From Blautia hansenii DSM 20583 (GTDB lineage Bacteria; Bacillota; Clostridia; Lachnospirales; Lachnospiraceae): a stretch of 64,000 nucleotides of DNA. The DNA is taken from contig NZ_CP022413.2 of assembly GCF_002222595.2 (NCBI RefSeq), positions 2,565,501-2,629,500 of the forward strand, in the 5' to 3' direction. Position numbers and translations under genes: made by a program. Below the pieces are notes generated by a model, which saw nothing but the letters and a program-made list of their open reading frames with translations, was not told where the DNA came from and did no database searches. Positions within the stretch are counted from its first letter, which is position 1. Each line of letters starts with the position of its first letter. Shown here piece after piece: positions 8,173 through 15,665 of this stretch.

Positions 8173-9021
8173 TTATTTTACTTCAACCAGTTCAATATGG
8201 AAATTCAATTCCTTTCCTGCCATTTCATGATTTGCATCAAAAGTAATGGTAGTCTCTGTTTTTTCTACAACACTCACCGGAAATGGCTGTCCTAACTGAT
8301 TTGTCAGGTAAACTCTCTGACCTGCTTCCAAATCTTCAGAGCCCGGAAGCTGTGCAATCTCAAGAGTAAAAACAGCATCCGAATCCGGCATACCATAAGC
8401 TTCTTCAGGCATTAAATGAACATCAACACTCTGTCCCACTTCCATATCTGCGACAGCTGCGTCAAATCCTTTAATCATCTGACCTACTCCGCAAATAAAT
8501 TCCAATGGTTCCCCACGGTCATAAGAGGAGTCAAACTGTGTTCCATCATTAAATGTTCCTCTGTAATGTGTACGGCAAGTCTTACCCACATTGCGTCCTG
8601 TCAAATGCACATGTCCTCCACAAGAACCACCGCAGCTTCCACCACAGGAATGTCCGTCTTCATGACTGCCGCAGCTATGCCCTTCCTCATGATGATGGTC
8701 ACAGTTTACACCGGCAGATACTAATTCACCTTCTAAGTAAGCTTCTACAGCCTGATCTACATCTCCCTGCACACCTGAACACACTTCAATTCCTGCTTCT
8801 GCCAGCGCTGTCTGAGCACCGCCGCCAATACCGCCGCAAATCAACAAATCTACGGACTGATTGCCCAGAAGCTCTGCCAAAGCACCATGTCCTGCGCCAT
8901 TAGAGCTGATTACTTCACTTGAAATCACTTGATTGTTCTCTACTTCATATACTTTAAAAAATTCTGTCTTTCCAAAATGCTGAAATATGTTTCCGTTATC
9001 ATAAGTTACTGCAATTTTCAT
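8173..9021 (-). CDS. NifX-like domain fused to SlyD-like FKBP peptidyl-prolyl isomerase
   Basis: A 282-residue fusion. Residues 1-105 form a NifX/NafY-type iron-molybdenum-cofactor-binding domain (MKIAVTYDNGNIFQHFGKTE, then LLICGGIGGGA). Residues 107-137 are a Cys/His-rich linker with several HSCG/GGSCGG repeats and a DHHHE cluster. Residues 143-282 are a SlyD-type FKBP isomerase with its inserted chaperone flap (GTFNDGTQFDSSYDRGEP, then EEAYG). SlyD proteins normally end in a metal-binding His-rich tail; here the metal-binding stretch sits between the domains. A role in metal delivery or metalloprotein maturation is an inference. GGAG stands upstream of the ATG. The gene appears monocistronic. 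Confidence 0.85.
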   Translation of the reverse strand: MKIAVTYDNGNIFQHFGKTEFFKVYEVENNQVISSEVISSNGAGHGALAELLGNQSVDLLICGGIGGGAQTALAEAGIEVCSGVQGDVDQAVEAYLEGELVSAGVNCDHHHEEGHSCGSHEDGHSCGGSCGGSCGGHVHLTGRNVGKTCRTHYRGTFNDGTQFDSSYDRGEPLEFICGVGQMIKGFDAAVADMEVGQSVDVHLMPEEAYGMPDSDAVFTLEIAQLPGSEDLEAGQRVYLTNQLGQPFPVSVVEKTETTITFDANHEMAGKELNFHIELVEVK

Positions 9022-9072
9022 CTTTGCTGTTCTCCTTTTTCTTCATGTATATGTATCTATCCTACCATAAAA

Positions 9073-10164
9073 TCATGCCATAATCCACCCCATCCATGTA
9101 GATAAAACAATCATAACAATAGAAAAAATAAACGAATTTACCGAAATTAAGGTTGCACGCTGCTCAGAAGAAATCATTTCGTTGATAAGCACGTCTGTCC
9201 TGACTTCCAGAAAATCATCAGCAAATGCTCCTACAAAACCTCCGCAAGTCATGAAAGCAGGACTTTTTGTAAATGCCAAGAGAAAAGAAACTATCACAAT
9301 CAAACTACTGATGAGCACAACCTTTTTATAAGAAACTGATGGAAAAAGTGATATTGCTCTTGAACCTAAAGCAGCTCCCAGCCCCATGGCAAAAAGGACC
9401 GGTCCCAGCATCACCTGATTTAATCCTGCAAGGGGCAGCTTTGCCTGTAAAAAGAACAATACCAACGTGGAAACAGCTCCTATAATTGCATTGATTACCA
9501 TAATCCTTCTCATCTTTTTATTAAGAAGTAGAAAATGCCAGCTTTCTCTGACTGTATTCACCACTCTGTCAGATACCTTTTTTTCATCTGTTTTCGTTCC
9601 TATCTCGACCTCTTTTAAACTGCATGCAATAAATAATGCTATCAAAGTAAAAAGAATATCCGCCGTATAAGCTTTTCGAAAGCCGAGAAATAATGCAAGC
9701 CCTGCACAGAGTGTGGACGTAGAATTGGCAATTCTGTAAAGCATCATATCTGTTGCTGCAAACGTATTATACTCGTTTTCTTTTCCTACCAGTTTTAAAC
9801 TGTCATAAGCCAATGCCTCTCTCGTACCGGAAGCCAAATTATAGCTTAAAGCGCTAAATCCTATGGCAAATGCCGTTGCCCAAAATCCCTCTGACCAAAC
9901 CATCATGACACCGGATAATAAAGAAGCAAGCTGACTCATAACCATGGTCTTTTTTCGACCGAAAACATCTGCCGCAACGCCTGACGGAATTTCAAATATA
10001 CAGCTTACAATATGAAAAATACTTTCCAACATCCCAATTTCTAAAAGGGAAAATCCTCTCATCGCCAACAATGCAACCCATGATGCTCCTGCAATTTGAA
10101 AATACCCCACAGAAGTTAGTAAATATAACTTACCTATCTGCTGTCTTATATTAAATTTACGCAT
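9073..10164 (-). CDS. MFS efflux-type transporter under attenuator control
   Basis: A 363-residue membrane protein with about 11-12 helices and the MFS loop GVAADVFGRKKT (about residues 62-73). It is somewhat shorter than typical drug exporters (390-410). The ATG follows AAAAGGAGAT by eight bases; this ribosome binding site is itself half of a hairpin that can be opened by an upstream leader peptide (see 10171-10310). Because ribosome-stalling leaders of this kind control resistance genes against ribosome-targeting antibiotics, export of such a drug is the most likely role. The actual substrate is unknown. Confidence 0.8.
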   Translation of the reverse strand: MRKFNIRQQIGKLYLLTSVGYFQIAGASWVALLAMRGFSLLEIGMLESIFHIVSCIFEIPSGVAADVFGRKKTMVMSQLASLLSGVMMVWSEGFWATAFAIGFSALSYNLASGTREALAYDSLKLVGKENEYNTFAATDMMLYRIANSTSTLCAGLALFLGFRKAYTADILFTLIALFIACSLKEVEIGTKTDEKKVSDRVVNTVRESWHFLLLNKKMRRIMVINAIIGAVSTLVLFFLQAKLPLAGLNQVMLGPVLFAMGLGAALGSRAISLFPSVSYKKVVLISSLIVIVSFLLAFTKSPAFMTCGGFVGAFADDFLEVRTDVLINEMISSEQRATLISVNSFIFSIVMIVLSTWMGWIMA

Positions 10165-10170
10165 AAAAAA

Positions 10171-10310
10171 ATCTCCTTTTCAAATAAATTACTTGATTAG
10201 GAGATAGTGGCTTTTTATAGTTGTCGCAATCATAAAAAACGATTTTGCCTAAAAAAGAGCGCACTATCCCTGTAAACAGCAATATAGGCACCTTTCATGA
10301 GGTGAATAGT
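10171..10310 (-). promoter_or_regulatory. Putative translational attenuator of the MFS gene
   Basis: Four minus-strand segments can pair alternately: 1, ACTATTC (10304-10310, leader codons 7-9); 2, GGATAGTG (10262-10269, codons 20-23); 3, CACTATCTCCT (10199-10209); 4, AGGAGAT (10171-10177), which contains the ribosome binding site. Pairs 1:2 and 3:4 would hide the binding site; pair 2:3 would free it. This is the ermC arrangement. The pairings are read by eye, not folded. A -10 hexamer TATACT lies at 10379-10384. Confidence 0.65.
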
Positions 10311-10328
10311 CATTGTTTTCCAGCTCAT
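10230..10328 (-). CDS. Leader peptide upstream of the MFS gene
   Basis: A 32-codon reading frame starting MSWKTMTIHLMKGAYIAVYR, with AAAGGAG six bases before its ATG. It ends 65 bases before the MFS start codon. It contains segments 1 and 2 of the attenuator. A ribosome stalled over codons 7-10 would melt the 1:2 hairpin. No known family is recognised. Confidence 0.65.
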   Translation of the reverse strand: MSWKTMTIHLMKGAYIAVYRDSALFFRQNRFL

Positions 10329-10450
10329 AGCTTGCTCCTTTCTGCAAAATCTGCTTTAAAAATTCTTTCTTATGTTACAGTATAGCAGATAATAAAAAAT
10401 TTTTCCAGATTTTTTTAATTTTCATGATATTTATATTTTTTCATGTAATA

Positions 10451-10505
10451 GAAAAACTCCCCAAAACCGAAGTTCTGAGGAGTTGTAAAATACTGTTTGA
10501 AATTT
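10451..10505. repeat. Boundary repeat, copy 1 (partial)
   Basis: A short copy of the repeat also found at 11593-11793 and 13767-13944. It contains the hairpin AACTCC...GGAGTT with a TTCGG-type loop, followed by TGTAAAATACTGTTTGAAAT. On the minus strand the hairpin is followed by T-rich sequence and probably terminates the nuclease gene at 10509. The attachment-core and arm-site parts seen in copy 2 are missing. Confidence 0.7.
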
Positions 10506-10508
10506 TAC

Positions 10509-11495
10509 TTATTCCTCTAACAAAGGCATATTGATTAATTCCTGTAACTTTTTCTGCAATACTGTTTTGTCCGGTAATTGCAGCTTATATTCAGCAACCA
10601 GCATTGGAGACATGGTTCTACTCATAGCATACTCTACAACTTCGTCATCCTTGGACGCACACAAAATCATTCCAACACTGGGGTTTTCATTGTCTTTTTT
10701 CTTTTGACGATCTAATGCTTCCAAATAGAAATCCATTTTAGAAACATATTCGGGTTTAAATTTTCCAATCTTCAACTCGAAAGCCACCAAACATTGCAAA
10801 CCTCTATGGAAAAATAATAAATCAATTCGAAAATCTTCTCCACCTACTTGTACTCGATATTCCTCATCAATAAATGTAAAGTCCTTACCCACTTCCAAAA
10901 TAAATTCTTTCATATTTTGAATAAGACCTTTTCTTAAATCCGACTCTTTGAAATTCTTTGGCAAATCAAGAAACTCAATAATGTACGAGTCCAAAAATGG
11001 ATTTTCTTTTAATCCTTTTATTGGTTCCGGCAAAAGTTTTTCTTTAGAGAGCATATAGCGCTCATAATAACCACTATTAATCTGACGTTCTAGTTCCCTT
11101 TTTGAATAGTTCTCTTTAATACATAACCTCATATAAAATTCTCGCTCTACGTCCGATTTGCATCCTGACATAATCAATAGATGGTTTGACCAACTTAATT
11201 GTGTCAACAGTGGTGACACAATTGCGTTATCCCTATAAAGTTCATAAAACTGTTTCATCCTATAAAGACCTCGCCGATTAAACCCTCTAATTCCCGGAAA
11301 CATTTCTTGTATTTCTTTAGAAATCATATCTATATATTTATCTCCAAAAGTGGCTTTCATAGACTCAATACTTAAATATTCTCCTACTAACCAATACATA
11401 CGAATAAGTTCTTCATTCACTTTTCTCAAAGCATTATTTCTTGATGTTTCTATGATTTCTATTAACTTTCCTGACAGAAGTATATCATGTGCCAT
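10509..11495 (-). CDS. PD-(D/E)XK nuclease of the DUF1016/YhcG type
   Basis: A 328-residue protein. The N-terminal part (about 1-150) carries the DUF1016 pattern, including RNALRKVNEEL, a SMKATFGDKY stretch, FPGIRGFNRRGLYRMKQFYE and SPLLTQLSWSNHL. The C-terminal part is a PD-(D/E)XK nuclease core, with Asp in FRIDLLFF and the Glu/Lys pair in VAFELKIG. Relatives are found in defence islands and some act in anti-phage defence; the target is not known. The start is the ATG after AAAGGAGAGGGTGAG. The gene lies just outside the left attachment site of the mobile element, between boundary repeats 1 and 2, so it may be cargo of an older insertion. Confidence 0.85.
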   Translation of the reverse strand: MAHDILLSGKLIEIIETSRNNALRKVNEELIRMYWLVGEYLSIESMKATFGDKYIDMISKEIQEMFPGIRGFNRRGLYRMKQFYELYRDNAIVSPLLTQLSWSNHLLIMSGCKSDVEREFYMRLCIKENYSKRELERQINSGYYERYMLSKEKLLPEPIKGLKENPFLDSYIIEFLDLPKNFKESDLRKGLIQNMKEFILEVGKDFTFIDEEYRVQVGGEDFRIDLLFFHRGLQCLVAFELKIGKFKPEYVSKMDFYLEALDRQKKKDNENPSVGMILCASKDDEVVEYAMSRTMSPMLVAEYKLQLPDKTVLQKKLQELINMPLLEE

Positions 11496-11543
11496 CTCAC
11501 CCTCTCCTTTCATAAATTTGTGTCACCAGCGGGGACACAAATT
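11197..11543. repeat. Pair of near-identical inverted repeats at the DUF1016 gene
   Basis: AATTGTGTC-N9-GACACAATT lies inside the gene (11197-11223) and AATTTGTGTC-N9-GACACAAATT just upstream of its start (11515-11543). The centres are also similar. On the minus strand the inner copy encodes VSPLLTQL, and the upstream copy would encode the similar VSPLVTQI. They may be a paired operator or the remains of a partial duplication of the gene. Confidence 0.6.
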
Positions 11544-11592
11544 CATATATCTCATTAATAGATTATACCATTATCTTCGTCTAAAATACATG

Positions 11593-11793
11593 CAAAAAAC
11601 CTCCCAAGACCGAAATCCTGAGAGGTTCGTAAATACTGTTTGAAATTGTCTGTCCCAAAGGGAAGATTATCTCTTGCTGAACTGAAATTAACGTTTGGGT
11701 AACTGGGAACACTTGATTTTACTGGATTCTTGGAATGTGGTGTTGCAAACACGTTGCAAACACAGGACTTCTTGTTACTCCTCACCACACCTC
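11593..11793. repeat. Boundary repeat, copy 2 (complete, with attachment core)
   Basis: About 200 bases containing, in order, a terminator-like hairpin (CCTC...GAGG with A-run), TACTGTTTGAAATTGTC, the 24-base rpsI-derived core (11662-11685), TTAACGTTTGGGTAACTGG, GGATTCTTGGAATGTGGT, the double arm-type site GTTGCAAACACGTTGCAAAC (11742-11761) and TTACTCCTCACCACACCT. Copy 3 at 13767-13944 follows the same order but lacks the core. Confidence 0.8.
11662..11685. other. Left attachment site of the integrated element
   Basis: 24 bases identical to 27421-27444, which covers the last codons and stop of rpsI plus five bases. Because the duplicated segment is the 3' end of a ribosomal protein gene next to an integrase, it is the left attachment core. 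Confidence 0.85.
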
Positions 11794-11796
11794 AAA

Positions 11797-12453
11797 TTAC
11801 ATTAAGAATTCCTCTAAATCCGGATAATCTAAAATATGCTTTCTCACATAATTTCTTTTAAATGCCGCAAATATACTATTTCTACTCAATGTAGATCTTA
11901 AACTTCTTTTATAACGCAATAATTCTGGATTTTTCTTATATTTTTCCAATGTTTTATATAAAATATTCATCTCATCTGCCAAGCGATCGATCCTGTGTTG
12001 ACAAGCTGCTTCCCGAATCCCTGTATTGCGTTTTTCAAAACATTCCTGTATAAGGTCTGCAGTCATAAATGCACGCTCTTCATCCACAATATTATGTACA
12101 TTTACATGTCCCTCTTCATAGAACTGTTCTAACATCTTTTCTGGATCTTCTTTACAACAATCTATGATTTTATCGTCATATTTTGATTCTTTTTTAATAT
12201 TGTTACAATGAGGACACACATAAAATAAATTATTCCAATCAAAAATTCTCTCTGGTATCGTCCGTCCATGATGAGGCTTTAAATGTTCTACTTCCGGATC
12301 AGATAATCCTCCCAATTCACAAATATAGCACTTATCATGTGAATCTTCCTTTAACCTCTGTATGACATCTGGCTTATTATAAACCCCTTTCGCCTTTTGT
12401 TCTTCAACAGCCAGTGATAGAGGCGGAACAGGATTTCTGTCTATCTTAATCAC
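11797..12453 (-). CDS. ptuB: Septu-type HNH endonuclease PtuB
   Basis: HNH nuclease of 218 residues. Zinc-finger cysteines occur as CYIC (42-45) and CPHC (80-83), and the HNH core as EHLKPHHG (56-63) with WNNLFYVC (73-80). The length, the HNH type and the position 5 bases after an AAA15 ATPase gene match PtuB of the Septu anti-phage system, in which the ATPase PtuA controls the nuclease. Known systems act on infection; the trigger here is not known. Boundary repeat 2 begins right after the stop codon. Confidence 0.8.
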   Translation of the reverse strand: MIKIDRNPVPPLSLAVEEQKAKGVYNKPDVIQRLKEDSHDKCYICELGGLSDPEVEHLKPHHGRTIPERIFDWNNLFYVCPHCNNIKKESKYDDKIIDCCKEDPEKMLEQFYEEGHVNVHNIVDEERAFMTADLIQECFEKRNTGIREAACQHRIDRLADEMNILYKTLEKYKKNPELLRYKRSLRSTLSRNSIFAAFKRNYVRKHILDYPDLEEFLM

Positions 12454-12458
12454 TATCC

Positions 12459-13706
12459 TTACCCCCTATTTGAAAATTCTAATTTCAATCGGCTATATTC
12501 TGATGTCAATTCTTTTGCAAGATAATCTGGAATTTCATCTAAATAAAATTCCAGTTTATCTATTTCTTCATATTCTTCATCTGATAACTTTTCCTTAGAA
12601 ACTAAATCTTTATATCTTTCAAATTTTCCTCTTAACTCTGCTGATAATGTATCAGCCTTAAAATATCCTTCTACAATTCCCTCATAGGGTAATTTTTCCA
12701 AACCATTTTCTACAAGAGTTCTGTTCTGTAAATCATAAATAACCGCATTATCTAAGGAACTTAAAATAAATGGAGAGTGTGTTGTAATAATAAATTGAAT
12801 ATTAGGAAAAAGAGTTGTTAGAATAGGAAGTATCATTTTCTGTAATTCTAAATGCAAATGGGTTTCAATTTCATCTACTAAAACGACACCTTCCATATTA
12901 AATTCTGTTCGCAGTCCTGACTTTGCCTCCATTCTTATAATCAGATCGTTAATAATCTCAAATATTGCTGCATAACCACTGGACATTGTATTAAAATCAA
13001 AGGGTTCTCTATCTGTCTCACAAATAGAAAACTGAAACGTTTCATCATTGAAATTCAACTGGAGATTTTTATCTTCAAAAATTTTCTTTAAAATATCCTC
13101 GAATGCATGAAACCATTTATTTATCTTTTCGTATTTTTCCTTATCTTTTGTAAAAGCTTGGGTAGCTTTCAAATCTACAAGATATTTTGTGAATTTTATA
13201 CCTGGATTTTCGGAAATACTATATTTGTCCTGAAATTCTATTTTTTCAATATTTTTGTATTCTTCCACTTGAAATTCTCTTTCAGCTTTATAATATGCAA
13301 AAATAAAATCCCCCCTTTGATATTTTTCACGCAATACCATATAGGAAGTAAAGTTTGAAACAACTCCTTCCAACCAATTTTTCATTTTATCTTCTATCCA
13401 CTCTAGCATTCTTTTTTCTTCTTGTATGGATTTTGTTCTTTTTTCCAAATCAGATATTTTCTCTGCCTCTTCAATCCTATCTATGTAGAATCTCTGTTTT
13501 TCCGTCAGTTCATCATAACTATCAAATTGATCTGAAAGAATATAATTAAAATGCTGTACTATCTCTTCCAACACACTTGTTTTTCCACTCCCATTTTTCC
13601 CCGTTAAAATCAAATGTTTTCTTTTATTTTTATCTAAAGGAATTGAAATATTCTCTAAATGACGAACTTTTTTTATTTCTATATCCGTCAAAAAAGTTTG
13701 TTCCAT
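12459..13706 (-). CDS. ptuA: Septu-type ATPase PtuA (AAA15/OLD-like)
   Basis: A 415-residue SMC/ABC-like ATPase. Walker A GKNGSGKTS is at 36-44, a long coiled-coil-rich insertion at about 60-215, the signature-like MSSG at 241-244, Walker B VVLVDEIE at 274-281 and the switch motif TTHSPF at 308-313. There is no TOPRIM domain, which separates it from OLD nucleases and fits PtuA. It heads a two-gene operon with the HNH nuclease. GGAGG stands well placed before the ATG. Together the pair should restrict phage, probably with nucleotide-sensitive control by this subunit. Confidence 0.82.
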   Translation of the reverse strand: MEQTFLTDIEIKKVRHLENISIPLDKNKRKHLILTGKNGSGKTSVLEEIVQHFNYILSDQFDSYDELTEKQRFYIDRIEEAEKISDLEKRTKSIQEEKRMLEWIEDKMKNWLEGVVSNFTSYMVLREKYQRGDFIFAYYKAEREFQVEEYKNIEKIEFQDKYSISENPGIKFTKYLVDLKATQAFTKDKEKYEKINKWFHAFEDILKKIFEDKNLQLNFNDETFQFSICETDREPFDFNTMSSGYAAIFEIINDLIIRMEAKSGLRTEFNMEGVVLVDEIETHLHLELQKMILPILTTLFPNIQFIITTHSPFILSSLDNAVIYDLQNRTLVENGLEKLPYEGIVEGYFKADTLSAELRGKFERYKDLVSKEKLSDEEYEEIDKLEFYLDEIPDYLAKELTSEYSRLKLEFSNRG

Positions 13707-13766
13707 AATTCTCCCTCCAATATTTTATATTACAGTTATCTTATCACATTTGCTTTTAAAAATACA

Positions 13767-13944
13767 TAAAAAAATCCCCAAAACCAGAGTCCTTAGGAGT
13801 TGAAATATCTTTTTTTGAAATTGTACGTTCTGAAACGTATGATTAACGTTTGCGTAACTTGGAATGCTTGTACTGGATTCTTGGAATATGGTGTTGCAAA
13901 CACGTTACAAACACAGAACTTCGCATTACTCCTCACCACACCTT
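13767..13944. repeat. Boundary repeat, copy 3
   Basis: The same order of blocks as copy 2: A-run hairpin with CCCCAAAACC, TTTGAAATTGT, TTAACGTTTGCGTAACTTGG, TACTGGATTCTTGGAATATG, arm-type GTTGCAAACACGTTACAAAC (13893-13912) and TTACTCCTCACCACACCT. In place of the 24-base rpsI core it has a shorter unrelated stretch. It fills most of the gap between ptuA and the SIR2 gene. Confidence 0.78.
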
Positions 13945-13998
13945 ACAACATATTTTTTGATTTATACAAGCTATGCATGCCATTCTTTATTCAATTTG

Positions 13999-15477
13999 CT
14001 ATTCTCTCTCACCTTTAATCTTTTTTAGCAATAATGGTATTTCGTTATAATCATCTATCCAGATAATATTTACACCAATTTCATTAAAAAATGATTCTTG
14101 CAACGATTCATTGATTCGCTCAAAATTTCTAATTGACTCATCATCATTTGCTTCCACTAAATGAAATCTCTTCATTATCGCATAATGTCTACACACGGAA
14201 TCTTCCCCCTCCATTTTTTTGGCAGCTACTTCTAATAATCTTCGCATATTTGGATCTGTCATAGACAATCCTATAAATACACATGTATTATTCATCATGT
14301 AATTTAATTGTGATAGATTTGCCCAATTATATGGTTCAAGCATTAATTTGTGATATCCTTCCTCTGAAAAAACCAATAAAGATTTTGTTAAATTATTGTA
14401 TAAATCTTTATTCTGTGGTAAAAAACCATGAACATGATAAATACCCAACTCATCTGCCTCCGGAAACATGCTTTCTCCATAAATCGAATGATAATTCACT
14501 CGTAACCTTTTTAAGTTTTTTTCAATCAAATCATCAAAATTATAATTAACTACTGCTATTATTCCCAATTTACCTCTATTAGGTATACATAGCTGTCCAA
14601 TTTCTTCTAACAGTTCAGAAGTTTCCAATGCATCTTTATATAAAATCTCCCTAATAATTTCTTCAAAATCATTTTCAAATCCTGTTCTCAAAAATCGTGT
14701 TTGTAATAATGGAGAATTACCGTTTTGATTCTGTATTGCATCCAAAATCTTATTTTTCTCATCCTCACTCATTTGAATACAATTTACCTGTAATTGTTTA
14801 TTAATTAACGTCACGAATAATTCTGATATCAATTGATCCCAAGTGGCTATTTTAGCATCTCTCGATGCACCAGCTCCCAGAAACAGTACCACTTTGTCAT
14901 TAGTATATGCATCATGCAACTGTTCTACATATTTCATTCTTTTTTCGAGATATGTATCATTTTTTCTTTTAATCCCTCTATAGATTGCATCTTGCAATAA
15001 CGTTCTATTTAAATTATTATATGTTTCAATAAACAATGGTTCATTTTGCCTAAATATCTTCACCAAATCATCGATATCCCAAATATGAATATTCAAATCG
15101 TTTGCTTTAATTTTCAATAATTTAGCCTTCAAATTTTCCGATATCTCATTTACAAAAATCAACAACAGATTATCGATTTTTTCTGACTGCATAGAAATTC
15201 TTCCTATCATGTCATAAAGTCGATTTATCATTATGCGATTACTTCTAAAAATTTTTATCTCTACAATTGTTTTGCCTTCTATATCATTAATTCCATCTGG
15301 AAGAAACATATCGCACATCATTTGAGAAACTGCAACATTACTTTGGCTACTTTTACCTTGCCGCCTTATACAATCATTCAACATAGTGACTGTAAGTCGC
15401 TCAATAGTCAAAGCAATATGTCGAATATTACTTTTTTCCGAATTAATTGTATCTAATAATACATTTTTAATATCCAT
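13999..15477 (-). CDS. Restriction-nuclease-like / SIR2 fusion, probable defence effector
   Basis: A 492-residue two-domain protein. The N-terminal ~140 residues look like a restriction-endonuclease fold: PDG at 60-62, IVEIKIF at 71-77 giving the Asp...Glu-x-Lys pattern, and a later IHIWDIDDLVKIF strand-helix typical of Mrr-like nucleases. The C-terminal part is SIR2-like: LFLGAGAS (198-205), VNYNFDD (310-316), YHVHG (347-351) and GLSMTDPN (403-410). Known defence SIR2 proteins degrade NAD+ on infection; an attached nuclease-like domain could sense or cut foreign DNA. The start is the ATG after AGGAGAGGCGAAGAG. It is a single gene flanked by boundary repeat 3 and a zinc-ribbon operon. Confidence 0.78.
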   Translation of the reverse strand: MDIKNVLLDTINSEKSNIRHIALTIERLTVTMLNDCIRRQGKSSQSNVAVSQMMCDMFLPDGINDIEGKTIVEIKIFRSNRIMINRLYDMIGRISMQSEKIDNLLLIFVNEISENLKAKLLKIKANDLNIHIWDIDDLVKIFRQNEPLFIETYNNLNRTLLQDAIYRGIKRKNDTYLEKRMKYVEQLHDAYTNDKVVLFLGAGASRDAKIATWDQLISELFVTLINKQLQVNCIQMSEDEKNKILDAIQNQNGNSPLLQTRFLRTGFENDFEEIIREILYKDALETSELLEEIGQLCIPNRGKLGIIAVVNYNFDDLIEKNLKRLRVNYHSIYGESMFPEADELGIYHVHGFLPQNKDLYNNLTKSLLVFSEEGYHKLMLEPYNWANLSQLNYMMNNTCVFIGLSMTDPNMRRLLEVAAKKMEGEDSVCRHYAIMKRFHLVEANDDESIRNFERINESLQESFFNEIGVNIIWIDDYNEIPLLLKKIKGERE

Positions 15478-15665
15478 CTCTTCGCCTCTCCTATATCTGT
15501 TTATTTCATTATCCACACGAATAAAGTTCATACGTTTCTCCAGAATTTCTTAATTTCTCTAAACATTTCTTCTTTTAAACATCCAATCTTTTTTTGAATT
15601 ACAAATAATACTGTTTCCAATCAATTACAAATTGTCTCTTGTTACACTAATAGTTGATACAAAAA

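Noticed and set aside
13107..13358. Phe/Ile-rich plus-strand frames opposite ptuA
   Set aside because: They are AT-driven antisense frames without ribosome binding sites.
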